From Candidatus Acidiferrales bacterium (GTDB lineage Bacteria > Acidobacteriota > Terriglobia > Acidiferrales > DATBWB01): a DNA stretch of 52,869 nt. Shown here piece after piece: positions 26,604 through 35,725 of this stretch. Location: positions 1 through 52,869 of the forward strand of contig DATBWB010000012.1 of the NCBI GenBank assembly GCA_036514995.1, given 5' to 3'. Every line of letters starts with the position of its first letter. Within the stretch, counting starts at the first letter, position 1. The notes below the pieces were generated by a model that worked only from the letters and a program-made list of their open reading frames with translations, searched no databases and was not told the DNA's origin. The translations under genes and the position numbers were made by a program.

Positions 26604-27803
26604 TCACCGCACCAGTGCCCGCTCGAGCTTGTTCAGGAATTCATCCACCTGCGCGGGCTCAACAATGTAGGGCGGCAAAAAGCGCAAAGTTCTCTCGTGA
26701 GCGCAATTGATGAGCAGTCCAAAGTCGCGTGCGCGATCCACGATCTTTTCGCCGGCGCAGTCCAGTTCCATCCCGAGCATCAAACCCGCCCCGCGCACCT
26801 CTTTGACGTACGAAAATTTCCTCCGGAGTTCATCGAGGCCGCTCAGGACGAGTTCTCCCATGCGGCGAATGTGTTCGAGCATCTTCCTCCGCCGCACGAT
26901 GTTCAACACCTTGGTCGCCACGGCGCAGGCAAGCGGCCCGCCGCCAAATGTCGTGCCATGAATTCCGGGCGAAAAGACATTGGCCACTCTCTCCGAAGCG
27001 AGAAACGCTCCCAGGGGAAGGCCGCCGGCGAGTGGTTTGGCCACGGTGATGACGTCGGGGCGGCCGCCCAGTCGCTCGAAAGCAAAGTGTCGCCCGGTGC
27101 GGCTCAGGCCGCACTGGATTTCATCGGCAACCAACAGCGCGCCACGCTTGGCTGCCAGCCGCCGCGCCTCGCGATAAAATTCGGCGCTGATCGGCCGCAC
27201 ACCGGCTTCGCCCTGGATCGGCTCCAGGATGATGGCTGCTACCCGTGAATCAAATTTCCGTCGCAAGTCATCGAGATCGTTGAAGCGCACGAACCGCGCC
27301 CCGGCCAGCAGAGGAGCGTACGGCTTGCGATATTTCCCGGGAAACGTGATGGAGAGCGCGCCAAAGGTTCGGCCGTGGAAGGAATGCTCCACCGCCAGAA
27401 AATGCCCGGGTGGCCCCGCCCTGGCGGAGCGATGGGTTTTCCGCGCATAGAGCCGGGCGAGTTTGAGCGCGCCTTCGATCGCCTCCGTCCCGCTGTTCGT
27501 AAAGAATACCCGCTCCAGACCGGACATGGCGCAAAGCTGCCTGGCTGCCGATACTTGAAACTCGTTGGGATACAAATTGGAAAGATGAATGAGTCGAGCG
27601 GATTGGAACTGCAATACCGCCAGGATGCCCGGATGGGCGTACCCCAGTGCATTGACGCCAATCCCCGTGATGAAGTCCAGGTATCGCTTGCCCTGGTCGT
27701 CGAAGAGATAGCAGCCCCGGCCGCGGCGAAAATATACCGGCGCCCGCCGGTAGGTGGGGACCAAAAGGCGCGATTCTGCCCGACGCAGTTGAGCGAGATT
27801 CAT
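26604..27803 (-). CDS. Class III aminotransferase (acetylornithine/ornithine aminotransferase-like)
   Basis: A 399-residue PLP enzyme. The PLP lysine lies in ITVAKPLAGGLPLGAF. FFTNSGTEAIEGALKLAR binds the cofactor phosphate, and LLVADEIQCGLSRTG is the family signature. It most resembles ArgD-type acetylornithine aminotransferase, but 4-aminobutyrate or lysine aminotransferase activity cannot be excluded, and no other arginine gene is nearby. No SD is seen: a T-rich CGAAA-repeat tract (read on this strand) lies three bases before the ATG. Confidence 0.82.
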   Translation of the reverse strand: MNLAQLRRAESRLLVPTYRRAPVYFRRGRGCYLFDDQGKRYLDFITGIGVNALGYAHPGILAVLQFQSARLIHLSNLYPNEFQVSAARQLCAMSGLERVFFTNSGTEAIEGALKLARLYARKTHRSARAGPPGHFLAVEHSFHGRTFGALSITFPGKYRKPYAPLLAGARFVRFNDLDDLRRKFDSRVAAIILEPIQGEAGVRPISAEFYREARRLAAKRGALLVADEIQCGLSRTGRHFAFERLGGRPDVITVAKPLAGGLPLGAFLASERVANVFSPGIHGTTFGGGPLACAVATKVLNIVRRRKMLEHIRRMGELVLSGLDELRRKFSYVKEVRGAGLMLGMELDCAGEKIVDRARDFGLLINCAHERTLRFLPPYIVEPAQVDEFLNKLERALVR

Positions 27804-27805
27804 GT

Positions 27806-27840
27806 CAAAACCGAAATTCGAAAACCGAAAAGCGAAAATC
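27806..27840. repeat. CGAAA-type repeat directly upstream of the aminotransferase start
   Basis: AAAACCGAAATTCGAAAACC followed by further GAAAAGCGAAA units. On the coding strand it is the T-rich leader of the aminotransferase, the same orientation as the arm that abuts dnaG. Confidence 0.65.
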
Positions 27841-27863
27841 AGAAAACAAGAAAATGGAAAAGA

Positions 27864-27910
27864 GAAATTAGAAAATAGGCCTCTTTTCTCTATTTCTGTT
27901 TTCTAATTTC
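27864..27910 (-). terminator. AT-rich inverted repeat, possible terminator of the amidohydrolase
   Basis: Perfect 12-bp arms GAAATTAGAAAA (27864-27875) and TTTTCTAATTTC (27899-27910). On the minus strand the stem begins at the amidohydrolase stop and is followed by a T-rich run. Confidence 0.45.
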
Positions 27911-29258
27911 TTAGTCTACTCGAGTCCCGCAGGGTGCTTTCCGTAAAATCGTTCTTGTAAACCGCGCCGGCCTTCATCACGAAACGCACATTCTCCAGTC
28001 TCCGAACATCCTCGAGGGGATTACCTTCGACGGCGATCAGGTCGGCCAGCTTGCCGGCCTCAATGGTGCCGATTCGATCTTCGAGTCCGAGCAGACCAGC
28101 CGCGTTCAAGGTGGCAGTCTGGATCGCCGCCAGGGGCGTCATGCCAAGCCGCACCAGGACGGCAAACTCGCGCGCGTTCATGCCGTGGGGATAGACGGCT
28201 GCGTCGGTGCCAAACGCGATCTTCACGCCGCTACGAATGGCGCGGGCCACTCCCAGCTCATGCACCGGGCGAACAATTCTGAACTTCGCCCGGGCGTAGT
28301 CGGGCAGATTGATCTTGCTTTCGTTTTCTTTGATCCACTCCTCGAGAAAGATCGTCGGCACAAGATAGGTGCCGTGCTCGCGCATGAGCTGCGCCCCCTC
28401 GTCGTCAAGGAAGCTGCCGTGGTCAATCGAGTCCACTCCGGCGCGAACCGCGTCTTTGATCCCTTCGGCGCCGTGCGCGTGAGCCGCCACCTTGCGCTCG
28501 AGCTTGTGCGCCTCTTCAACGATGGCCTTCATTTCTTCCAGCGTGTATTGCTGCCCGCCGACCGAATCCCCCTTGGACATGACCCCGCCGGTGGCGCAGA
28601 TCTTGATGAGATCGGCGCCGTACTTGACGTTTTCGCGCACTTTGGCGCGCGCTTCCCAGGGACCATTGGCCACACCGGCCGACTGGTGGCGGAATTCCAG
28701 GGCGAGGAGGTTGGAATCGCAGTGGCCGCCGGTAATGCCGAGCGAGGGCCCGGAGGCCAGAATGCGCGGGCCGGGAAGCAGCCCGTTGTTGACGGCATCG
28801 CGGAGGGCGACATCCGAGTATCCGTCGGCGCCCACGTTGCGCACCGTCGTGAATCCGGCAAGCAACGCAAGGCGAGCATTCTTGGCGCCGACGAGCGCTT
28901 CATAGGGGTGCGAGCGGCCGAGCGCTTGCCAACCGATGTCGCCCGGCTCATACGTCAAGTGCGTGTGCGCATCAATCAGGCCCGGCAGCACCGTTGCCTG
29001 GCTCAGGTCCACCAGCGTGGCGCCATCCGGAAGGACGACGTTTGGTCCTACCGCTTGGATCGTGTCGCCTTCAATGAGAATGGTTTGCCGCTCGAGCATC
29101 CGGCCTGATCTCACGTCGAGCATCTTGCCGGCTTTGATGGCGATTCGTTTCAGCGCTTCCGGCTTCTTCTCTTGCTCCGCGCCGGATAGTACAGGGCTTG
29201 CCGCAAAAGCGACCGCCGCTACGGCCAGCAGGAATCCCCACCACAGAATGTGTCGCAT
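27903..29258 (-). CDS. Exported amidohydrolase (imidazolonepropionase / Xaa-Pro dipeptidase-like)
   Basis: A 451-residue metal-dependent hydrolase of the amidohydrolase superfamily, probably secreted: a hydrophobic signal of about 24 residues is visible. Metal-site motifs in order are [14 protein letters not shown] (possible carboxylated Lys), AHAHG, SIDHG and FGTDA. Members cleave C-N bonds, often in peptides or cyclic amides; the substrate here is unknown. ATG 29258 is chosen because GGAGGGA precedes it and the signal peptide begins there. Confidence 0.85.
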   Translation of the reverse strand: MRHILWWGFLLAVAAVAFAASPVLSGAEQEKKPEALKRIAIKAGKMLDVRSGRMLERQTILIEGDTIQAVGPNVVLPDGATLVDLSQATVLPGLIDAHTHLTYEPGDIGWQALGRSHPYEALVGAKNARLALLAGFTTVRNVGADGYSDVALRDAVNNGLLPGPRILASGPSLGITGGHCDSNLLALEFRHQSAGVANGPWEARAKVRENVKYGADLIKICATGGVMSKGDSVGGQQYTLEEMKAIVEEAHKLERKVAAHAHGAEGIKDAVRAGVDSIDHGSFLDDEGAQLMREHGTYLVPTIFLEEWIKENESKINLPDYARAKFRIVRPVHELGVARAIRSGVKIAFGTDAAVYPHGMNAREFAVLVRLGMTPLAAIQTATLNAAGLLGLEDRIGTIEAGKLADLIAVEGNPLEDVRRLENVRFVMKAGAVYKNDFTESTLRDSSRLRN

Positions 29259-29270
29259 GGAAGTCTCCCT

Positions 29271-29294
29271 CCGGCCCCACCGTGGCGGGGCCGG
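29271..29294. repeat. GC-rich hairpin at the amidohydrolase ribosome-binding site
   Basis: CCGGCCCC (29271-29278) and GGGGCCGG (29287-29294) around an 8-base loop, touching the SD of the amidohydrolase mRNA. It is a similar type to palindrome family A. Confidence 0.55.
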
Positions 29295-29419
29295 CTCGCC
29301 CGATTGGAGTGTCTTGCTCCGAACACGAGAACGAAGGACATCGGTTGTGCAGCAAAACTGGTGAAGATACCACTTTTTTATTTCGAGACAAAGCTGCCGG
29401 CATGGTTGAAATAGCCGAT

Positions 29420-30364
29420 TCACCTTGGGCCATCCAGCGCCGTGGTTTCGAGGACTCGAATCAGCGCCTCCAGAGTGCTGTTGACCGGTGTCGGTACACC
29501 GTATTTCCTTCCTGTCTCGGCGATATAGCCATTGAGCGCCCCGATCTCCGTCCGTTTGCCGCGCAAGATATCCTGCAAGGTTGACGAGAGGGCGTCGCCC
29601 ACGGACTGGGCAAAGTTTATGGTCGTCGAAACCAGGTCTCCCCCGGGCAGTTCGACGCCCGCGGCGCGGGCGACGGCCTCAGCCTCGCGCACGACTGCGG
29701 CCATGACCTCCCGGCCGAACGGGTGCCTTGAAACCTCACCATAGCTCGTCCGCGCCAGTGTGGTCACACCGTTCCCGGCCGCATTGAGGATGAGCTTGAG
29801 CCAGAGCTCGCCCCGGATATTTTGCGAAACGCGGCAAGGTACGTGAGCCGACTCAAAGAGAGCCGCGACGCGCTCCACCTCGCCGGTTCGCTTGCCCTCC
29901 AGGTCGCCCATCACAAGGTCGCCGCGCGCTTTGTGTCGCACGCGGCCCGGCCCCACCAGCTCCGCGGCGACATAGACCACCGCAGGAATCGTCCAGTGTC
30001 GGGTCACTGCCGAAACGATCTCAGCATTTTCGACGCCATTTTGCAGGCTGGCGACAAGCGTGTCGCGCCCGAGATGCGCCGCCATTTGACCCGCCACCCC
30101 CGCCGTGTCGTAGCTCTTTACGCAAAGCAGGACAAGATCGGCATCAGCGACGGCGGCGAGCTCCGTGGTCGCTTCAACGCGGATATTTTCTTGAAACCGG
30201 ACCGAGTCCAGAAAAAGTCCGCCGGCGCGGATGGCTGCGACGTGGGCGTCGCGGCCGATGAGCACAACCTCGGTGCCGCTCCGGGCCAGCATCCCGCCAA
30301 AATAGCTTCCCACCGCGCCAGCGCCGGCCACGGCTACTTTGTGAAAAGCGGACCGAAGGGTCAC
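29420..30364 (-). CDS. PanE/ApbA-family 2-dehydropantoate 2-reductase
   Basis: 314 residues. The N-terminal Rossmann motif is [20 protein letters not shown] and ASLQNGVEN follow, then the helical C-terminal domain with [14 protein letters not shown]. Ketopantoate reductase makes pantoate for coenzyme A, but many paralogues act on other 2-oxo acids, so no symbol is given. The GTG start at 30364 lies three bases after the stop of the class V aminotransferase, so the two are cotranscribed. Confidence 0.82.
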   Translation of the reverse strand: MTLRSAFHKVAVAGAGAVGSYFGGMLARSGTEVVLIGRDAHVAAIRAGGLFLDSVRFQENIRVEATTELAAVADADLVLLCVKSYDTAGVAGQMAAHLGRDTLVASLQNGVENAEIVSAVTRHWTIPAVVYVAAELVGPGRVRHKARGDLVMGDLEGKRTGEVERVAALFESAHVPCRVSQNIRGELWLKLILNAAGNGVTTLARTSYGEVSRHPFGREVMAAVVREAEAVARAAGVELPGGDLVSTTINFAQSVGDALSSTLQDILRGKRTEIGALNGYIAETGRKYGVPTPVNSTLEALIRVLETTALDGPR

Positions 30365-30367
30365 CGC

Positions 30368-31501
30368 TCACTCCCCCAGCACCGCCAAGAGCCGGTCGAT
30401 GTGGCGTTCCACGTTGTAAAGGTGCGGGCCGATGCGCAAACCATTCTCGCGCAAGCTGACGTAGATCTTTTGCTCCTGAAGTTTTTCCCAAAGCGCCTGC
30501 GTCTTTTCCGGGGAACGGCCAGCGACGGCGAGAAAATTCCCGCGTTGATTCGCATCCCTTGGGCTCTTGAGCGCGCAGCGATCGTGCGGCAAGTGCTCCA
30601 CGAGATAATCGAGCAACGACCGGCAGTGCCGGTAGATTTTCTCGACGCCAACGCGAAGCAAAAATTCGACCGAGGCCTTCATGGCGGCAAGATTGAAAAA
30701 GTTCGCTGTCTCGGCGGAGTCCCAGCGCCGCGCGCCGGGAGCGAGCTGCCAACCCTCTCGCGGCAGGGTATTGAAGTTCCGCGCCCCTTCAATGGCCTGC
30801 CAGTAAACCTCGCGCAGGGGCAAACGCTCGATCCAATCTTCGCGGACCCAGAAGAAACCTGTGCCGTAGGGCGAGAGCAACCACTTGTAGCCGCAGCAGG
30901 TGAGGAAGTCACACTCCAGGTCGGCCACACCAAACGCGATCCCGCCCACCGCCTGGCTTGCGTCCACCAGGAGCCGGGCATCCGCGCGGCGGCATTCCCG
31001 GCCAATGCGGGCGATGTCGAGCCGGTTGCCGTTCGAGAAATGTACCCAGCTTAACGCGACGAGCCTGGTCTTGCCGGAGAGTTCGGCAAGGACGTCGTCG
31101 GCGGTCAGGAACTGCCCCCGCGCTCGCGCTCTTCGCACTCGAACGCCGCGCGCTTCCCAGTTTCGCCAGGTATAGTAGTTCGATGGGAATTCGCCTTCAG
31201 CAATGACGATTTCATCGCCGGGTGCCAGCGCCATGGACGCCGAGACGGCATTCGTTCCGTCTGAAGCTCCGTTGGTCAACGCGATTTCCTGCGGTTTGGC
31301 GCCGATCAACTCTGCCAACAAGCGGCGCACTTCGTCCGGAAAATCAAAATAGAAATCGTTGGTGAGGCGCTGGGGGAATTTCTTGAGTTCGAGCGCTTCC
31401 TGAACGGCCTTGACGCTCGCGCGCGGCATCGGTCCCTGGTTGGCGGCGTCGAGGTAAATCCAATCTTCAAAATCGTAGAATTCGGCTCGATAGTCAGCCA
31501 T
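30368..31501 (-). CDS. Class V aminotransferase-fold PLP enzyme
   Basis: 377 residues. The PLP lysine is in CCGYKWLLSPYGTGF, LLVDASQAVGG holds the pyridine-binding Asp, and ALTNGASDGTNAV binds phosphate. It resembles selenocysteine-lyase / isopenicillin-N-epimerase-like members, which include desulfurases and kynureninases; the reaction is not clear. The ATG at 31501 is two bases after the HAD stop, implying translational coupling. A TTG six bases upstream is a less likely start. Confidence 0.8.
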   Translation of the reverse strand: MADYRAEFYDFEDWIYLDAANQGPMPRASVKAVQEALELKKFPQRLTNDFYFDFPDEVRRLLAELIGAKPQEIALTNGASDGTNAVSASMALAPGDEIVIAEGEFPSNYYTWRNWEARGVRVRRARARGQFLTADDVLAELSGKTRLVALSWVHFSNGNRLDIARIGRECRRADARLLVDASQAVGGIAFGVADLECDFLTCCGYKWLLSPYGTGFFWVREDWIERLPLREVYWQAIEGARNFNTLPREGWQLAPGARRWDSAETANFFNLAAMKASVEFLLRVGVEKIYRHCRSLLDYLVEHLPHDRCALKSPRDANQRGNFLAVAGRSPEKTQALWEKLQEQKIYVSLRENGLRIGPHLYNVERHIDRLLAVLGE

Positions 31502-31503
31502 GG

Positions 31504-32190
31504 TCAAAAGTACCTGCTCAAGTGCCGGAAGCAGCGCACGACGATCAGTTTGCCTTCGCCGCTTCGCACCGCTTCCTGCTCAAAGTCCCACGGCATGGTG
31601 GAAGGGACGAACACGGCATTCAGTCCCGCGCGCAGGGCCGGGTTAATATCCGACCGCGGACTGTTCCCCACCATCCACCCGTGCCGTTTCAAGATGCGAT
31701 AGCGGTCGATCATCTGCTTGAAGGCGCCAACACTTTTTTCGTTTGCGATTTCGACACCTTCAAAGAATGGCCGCAAGCCCGAGCGTTCAATTTTTTCCGT
31801 TTGCTCGGCCGATTCGCCTTTGGTGAAGAGGATGAGCCGGTGGCGCGAGGAAAGATAGGCGAGAGTTTCCGGCACGCCCTCAAAGATCTGCGTGGGCGCT
31901 GCCCCGAGCTCCTGACCGAGCCGAGCGATCTCGTCGAGGATGCTGCGGCGCCAGCGAGGGCCGGCCAGGGCCCGGTAGGCCTCCTCCATGGAGACAACAA
32001 AGCTGCGGGTGCCGTAGCCGTGCCGAGGAATGTTTTTCTTCTCGGTTTGGTCGAGCCGGGCCCGGACCGCTTCCCGCTCCAACCCCTCGCGTCCCATCAA
32101 GAGCAGGTAGCGGCCGATCGCATCCTCAAAAAAGCGGTTGTTCTCCCACAAGGTGTCATCGGCATCGACCAGTAGAGTTTCCCGGTGCAT
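31504..32190 (-). CDS. HAD-family hydrolase
   Basis: About 228 residues. HAD motif I is LLVDADDTLWENN, motif II lies in LILFTKGES and motif IV around VGNSPRSDINPALRAG. It is a probable small-molecule phosphatase; the substrate is unknown. ATG 32190 is preferred because motif I follows within nine residues, although the SD is weak. First gene of a tight three-gene unit with the class V aminotransferase and PanE-like reductase. Confidence 0.82.
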   Translation of the reverse strand: MHRETLLVDADDTLWENNRFFEDAIGRYLLLMGREGLEREAVRARLDQTEKKNIPRHGYGTRSFVVSMEEAYRALAGPRWRRSILDEIARLGQELGAAPTQIFEGVPETLAYLSSRHRLILFTKGESAEQTEKIERSGLRPFFEGVEIANEKSVGAFKQMIDRYRILKRHGWMVGNSPRSDINPALRAGLNAVFVPSTMPWDFEQEAVRSGEGKLIVVRCFRHLSRYF

Positions 32191-32409
32191 GGTTCGGGTG
32201 GTGGCAGAGCCTGCCAATATAGCACAGGCGCAAGAGAACTCCTCTGAACCTTGCCTTAGGCTTGCGGTTGCGTCGGCACGGGCAACGGACTAGACTGGGG
32301 CGAGCCTCCAGCCCAGCCTGAGAAATGGAATAGGCCGTGATAGGGCGCGATTTCGCCAGCCGTAAAGCGGCGCAAGCGAGCCCGCATTCGGTCGAGGAGG
32401 AAGGGAACC

Positions 32410-32844
32410 TTGGAAAATTTGCAAAACGCAAGTCGGCGCGCCAGGTCCGGGGTTGGCCGGGTGGTTTTGGCAGCGGTTGGCCTCTTCTTGCTTGGCTCGG
32501 TTTCGTTGATGGCCAAGGGAAAGGGCCGCCCGGCCTCGTTCTTGCCGGAAGAGCGTCAGATCATCATTGAATTTTTTCATGGCTACTCGAGTGGTTTACC
32601 GCCGGGACTCGCCAAGCGCGGCGGCAATCTCCCGCCCGGGCTCCAGAAGCACTTGCAGCGTAACGGCACGCTTCCGCCGGGCCTGCAAAAGCGCTTGCAA
32701 CCCTTCCCGGTGGAGTTGGAGCGGCGCTTGCCGCGGCTTCCGCGGCTATGGGTGCGGGTGATTCTCGGAAGGCACGTGATCCTGCTCGAGCGGCGCACGA
32801 ACCGGATTCTGGATCTGATTGAAATCAGCATCGCTGCTCGGTAG
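32410..32844 (+). CDS. Exported or membrane-anchored protein with LPPGL repeats
   Basis: 144 residues. A hydrophobic N-terminal segment (VVLAAVGLFLLGSVSL) is followed by three tandem LPPGL(A/Q)K units between about residues 62 and 95, then a basic C-terminal domain with ILGRHVILLERRTNRILDLI. This layout recurs in uncharacterised bacterial envelope proteins, some related to CigR/RcnB-like families. Function unknown. The TTG start at 32410 is chosen for the strong SD GAGGAGG. Confidence 0.65.
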   Translation: MENLQNASRRARSGVGRVVLAAVGLFLLGSVSLMAKGKGRPASFLPEERQIIIEFFHGYSSGLPPGLAKRGGNLPPGLQKHLQRNGTLPPGLQKRLQPFPVELERRLPRLPRLWVRVILGRHVILLERRTNRILDLIEISIAAR

Positions 32845-32845
32845 C

Positions 32846-32859
32846 CCCGAAGCTTCGGG
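32846..32859. repeat. Perfect 14-bp palindrome, family B
   Basis: CCCGAAGCTTCGGG immediately after the stop of the LPPGL-repeat gene. It may serve as a 3' hairpin. Confidence 0.65.
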
Positions 32860-32915
32860 ATTGGCGGAGCCGCGTCGGTATGTCTCTGGAGCAGTCTATC
32901 CGGAGGAATGCGCCG

Positions 32916-33122
32916 ATGTTCCAGCCCGGTCAGCGAGTCAGGGTGAACCTGTCCTCGATGCAGTTTGGCGCCGTTGGTTTTGGCGCGGCGGTCACCGACG
33001 CCGTCGGCACCATCGTCAGACAAACCTCGACCGACCCGCCGAAATATCTCGTCGAACTCATCTTCGCGTTCAAGGGGCTCAAAGAGGTCGAAGTCCCGGA
33101 GGAACGGATCAAGGCAGGGTAG
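32916..33122 (+). CDS. Small conserved beta-rich protein
   Basis: 68 residues, starting MFQPGQRVRVNLSSMQFG with strands suggestive of a small SH3/KOW-like barrel (VGTIVRQ, YLVELIF). ATG 32916 is chosen because GGAGGA lies nine bases upstream; an ATG at 32880 lacks one. No recognised family; function unknown. Confidence 0.5.
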   Translation: MFQPGQRVRVNLSSMQFGAVGFGAAVTDAVGTIVRQTSTDPPKYLVELIFAFKGLKEVEVPEERIKAG

Positions 33123-33244
33123 AACTCCTCTCACAAGTGGTCAGATTTGGAGTGGGCCGGCTCGCCGCCACTTTCAGAAGGCGGGATCAAGCTCCCACTC
33201 TCCAAACCGATCAGCGCGAGTGGGTCAACACAAGCGGAATCGAA

Positions 33245-33472
33245 CTACTGCTTGGGCTCTCCCACGGCAAGCTTTTCCAGAATCTGGCGCGCAATCTTTT
33301 GCGTCTCGCCGAAATGGGAGAGATAGTTTTGAAACTCCCGGTTCACTTCGAGCGCGCCGGCGGGATCGAGCTTGGTGCGCAGGATCATATCGCGGAGCTT
33401 GACCGGGTGCGGCAGCACGGCGTCCTCGTTGAGTTCATCGAGCGCGGCTCTGGGATCATAGCGGTCGCTCAC
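33245..33472 (-). CDS. Small hypothetical protein
   Basis: 75 residues, helical, charged, no cysteine pairs or membrane segment (SDRYDPRAALDELNEDAVLP at the N terminus). GTG start with GAGGGA four bases upstream. No family recognised. It is convergent with the small beta-rich gene. Confidence 0.5.
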   Translation of the reverse strand: MSDRYDPRAALDELNEDAVLPHPVKLRDMILRTKLDPAGALEVNREFQNYLSHFGETQKIARQILEKLAVGEPKQ

Positions 33473-33562
33473 GTTCCCTCCCTCGCTTCTCCGTGGGGCT
33501 ATTGTACAACGTTTCCGGAGCCGCCAACCCGCCCGCCTCGGGGACGCAGGCGCCGCACAAAG

Positions 33563-33643
33563 GCCGAAAATCGAAACTCGATCCCGAAGCTTCCAAACGA
33601 AAAGTGAAATTCGCTATGCCCGAGAGGGGTTTCGATTTTCGGC
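33563..33643. repeat. 15-bp perfect inverted repeat of CGAAA-type units
   Basis: GCCGAAAATCGAAAC (33563-33577) and GTTTCGATTTTCGGC (33629-33643) with a 51-base interior. Same unit as the arms around the four-helix-bundle gene, but the interior has no gene. Confidence 0.75.
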
Positions 33644-33724
33644 TGTAGTTTCTGTCCTTTGCGTCGCTGCGGTGGAATATGCAGATGGGACGGACAAGTA
33701 TGAGTTGAGAAACCGAAAGGGAGG

Positions 33725-34048
33725 CTATTCCATCGGCAGGAATTCGTACCGTTCGATGATAGCGGCCACGCCCACTTTCTTGTCAGCCTGGGGCTTTTCC
33801 ACCCTTATGACCCGGCCCTGGCAGCGGATGTGGACATCGCCCGCCATGGTAATCTCTTTGGGCAAGGTGAGGACGAATTCGACCGGGGCGCCGGGGGCCA
33901 GCTCACGCTCAATCATGAAGTAGAGGCCACGGAAGCTGACGTCCCTGGTTTGGCACGTCTGTTCGTCTTTGGCGCCCTCTGGTTCGGGAAACCTGACCAC
34001 GAGGGGCAGGTTCATCTGGAAACGCCGCGAAGTCCGTCGCTCAGCCAC
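33725..34048 (-). CDS. PilZ-domain protein
   Basis: 107 residues with both c-di-GMP motifs: RRTSR (RxxxR) near the N terminus and DVSFRG (D/NxSxxG). It is a close paralogue of the PilZ protein at 51642, sharing FVLTLP and the C-terminal VGVAA-IERYE pattern. GTG 34048 is chosen for AGGAGG seven bases upstream. A single-domain c-di-GMP effector; partner unknown. Confidence 0.85.
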   Translation of the reverse strand: MAERRTSRRFQMNLPLVVRFPEPEGAKDEQTCQTRDVSFRGLYFMIERELAPGAPVEFVLTLPKEITMAGDVHIRCQGRVIRVEKPQADKKVGVAAIIERYEFLPME

Positions 34049-34358
34049 CGAGATTCCTCCTGAGCTGGGCCTGCCGGGCTGGTTACGAAAAAGTATCATG
34101 ATTTACCCAAGGAAGCAATCGAGTTGGCGAAGCTTGTCGGTGAGGGGGCGGGAGGGTGCGGCCCGACCTTGTGCCTGCCATGAATTCTTGTTACTTTGCA
34201 TTCTTGGGGCGTGCACGTTATGACTCGCCGAGTGCACCGGCGCCTGATTCCTGGTCCGGCAGGGTTCGAGATGGATCGCCATCAATCGGACTTCACTTCA
34301 GGGGGAGCCTTCAGTGCTCGCCCCGATTGGATCGGGGCAGGCAGCCGGGAGCGGAACC
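34049..34358. other. 310-bp divergent spacer
   Basis: Lies between the PilZ gene (-) and a small gene (+). It holds a family A palindrome at 34320-34338 close to the ATG of the small gene. No convincing -35/-10 pair or gene. Confidence 0.4.
34320..34338. repeat. GC-rich palindrome, family A
   Basis: GCCCCGAT, loop TGG, ATCGGGGC, 20 bases before the ATG of the small cysteine-containing gene. Confidence 0.75.
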
Positions 34359-34583
34359 ATGATCTGCTGTAATAATCTCGATCAAGCCCTCGACCTCGAA
34401 ATTGTTGTGAAAACGGAAAAGCATCTTCTCCACGATGGCCGCATCTTGAACGACGTGGACAGCGAGTATTTCGTTCGCGCCTCTTACGGTAGCGACCGGT
34501 TCAACTACTTGGCAATCAACTATTGCCCCTTCTGCGGGCGGGTGCTCAGCCGCGGACTGTGGAATGCCGAAAAAAAGAAATAA
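34359..34583 (+). CDS. Small cysteine-containing hypothetical protein
   Basis: 74 residues, starting MICCNNLDQALD and with a C-terminal CPFCGR pair; four cysteines in two pairs suggest a metal site. The ATG has GGGAG upstream. Function unknown. Confidence 0.55.
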   Translation: MICCNNLDQALDLEIVVKTEKHLLHDGRILNDVDSEYFVRASYGSDRFNYLAINYCPFCGRVLSRGLWNAEKKK

Positions 34584-34628
34584 CCCACCGTCGGATGAAT
34601 GGATTTATAGATTTGGGGCAGTTGCATC

Positions 34629-34748
34629 ATGAAAGACAAAGCCCTCCGCATCCCCCGCGACCGGGTTCGGGCCGGGATCGCAAGGTGTCTAAGCAAGGCA
34701 GAAGTCCTGCTCGAAGACGCGAAGGTACTGCTGGGAAGCTCAGAATGA
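34629..34748 (+). CDS. Possible 39-residue peptide or gene remnant
   Basis: An ATG frame of 39 codons, the end of which (ARCLSKAEVLLEDAKVLL) looks like the first helix of HEPN-type proteins. There is no clear SD. Could be a truncated gene or chance. Confidence 0.2.
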   Translation: MKDKALRIPRDRVRAGIARCLSKAEVLLEDAKVLLGSSE

Positions 34749-34781
34749 AATCGCGCATGCCGGGCTAGAAGCCCGACAACC

Positions 34782-35597
34782 CTAGACAGCGATGATTTTG
34801 CCTAAAGTGGTGAAATCAAAGTCGGGCTCGCGGGCGAGCAAGCGGAGCCAAATCTTGATGGCGTCGTCTGTGCGACCGGTGTGGAAGAGCGCCAGGGCAA
34901 AGTTGTGAAACAGGCAGGGCTCTTCGCGGTACATCAGCGCCTCTTCATAGTGCGGCACCGCCTGAGGAAAATTCAAAAACTTCAATGCCTGATGGCCCTG
35001 CTGGCAAAGCATTGCCCAGCGGCCAAGCGATTCCGGAACTTCCGTCTCGAACGGCACATCGCGCAACTGGCGCATCAGCTCGCGCACGCAGAAAGTCAAT
35101 TCTTCGCGAGCGGGCGATTCGGGAAAGATGGCGATGGACTCGAGCAATTCTTTGAGCGCCAGCGCCGCATAGCTCGCCGGTGGTTGCTTGTCCTTGAGCA
35201 AGCGCAGCGCATCGCGGAAATGCTGGCGGCTTTCCATGAGCGACATCGCTCGCACCAGAAACTCTTCCGCCTTTTGGTGTGAGGGATCGAGCTCGAGCGT
35301 GCGCCGATAACAGCTTGCCGCCCGGTCAATGTCGCCGGAGCTGCCGACGGCCGAACCAAGCAGGTAATGCGCTTGGGCATTATCCGGCTCGACCGCCACC
35401 GCCTGCTCGAGCGTCTTCACCGCTTGCGGCAGATGGCCGGTTTCGAGATAGCAGACCCCAAGCTTCAAGAGCGCATCGGGAAAATCGGGGTGCTCTTTGG
35501 CGATGGCTTCGAGGTGCTCGAGGGCCTCAAGGAACTCAGCGCGGTCGAGCGCAGCCTGCGCTTCCGTCATGGCGTCTTGGAGTTGGTCAGCGTTCAT
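34782..35597 (-). CDS. TPR-repeat protein
   Basis: 271 residues. Tetratricopeptide repeats run from about 10 to 130 (for example ALLKLGVCYLETGHLPQAVK and AHYLLGSAVGSSGDIDRAAS), with further TPR-like helices near 210-260 (CLFHNFALALFHTGRTDDAI). No signal peptide, so probably a cytoplasmic scaffold. ATG 35597 starts the first helix; the SD is weak, and an upstream extension would run through two palindromes. Confidence 0.78.
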   Translation of the reverse strand: MNADQLQDAMTEAQAALDRAEFLEALEHLEAIAKEHPDFPDALLKLGVCYLETGHLPQAVKTLEQAVAVEPDNAQAHYLLGSAVGSSGDIDRAASCYRRTLELDPSHQKAEEFLVRAMSLMESRQHFRDALRLLKDKQPPASYAALALKELLESIAIFPESPAREELTFCVRELMRQLRDVPFETEVPESLGRWAMLCQQGHQALKFLNFPQAVPHYEEALMYREEPCLFHNFALALFHTGRTDDAIKIWLRLLAREPDFDFTTLGKIIAV

Positions 35598-35653
35598 CGT
35601 CGCTTTGGGGACTATCTGGCTTTCAAAGCATCTGAAAAGGTATCCCCGCCGAG

Positions 35654-35675
35654 CCCGGTGGCACCCGCCACCGGG
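35654..35675. repeat. GC-rich palindrome upstream of the TPR gene
   Basis: CCCGGTGGC (35654-35662) pairs with GCCACCGGG (35667-35675), loop ACCC. First of two back-to-back hairpins in this 128-bp spacer. Confidence 0.7.
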
Positions 35676-35687
35676 TTCCATTTTCCT

Positions 35688-35709
35688 CCCCCAGGCAGGT
35701 GCCTGGGGG
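35688..35709. repeat. Second GC-rich palindrome upstream of the TPR gene
   Basis: CCCCCAGGC (35688-35696) pairs with GCCTGGGGG (35701-35709), loop AGGT, 12 bases from the preceding palindrome. Confidence 0.7.
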
Positions 35710-35725
35710 CTCGGCGCCCATAAGT

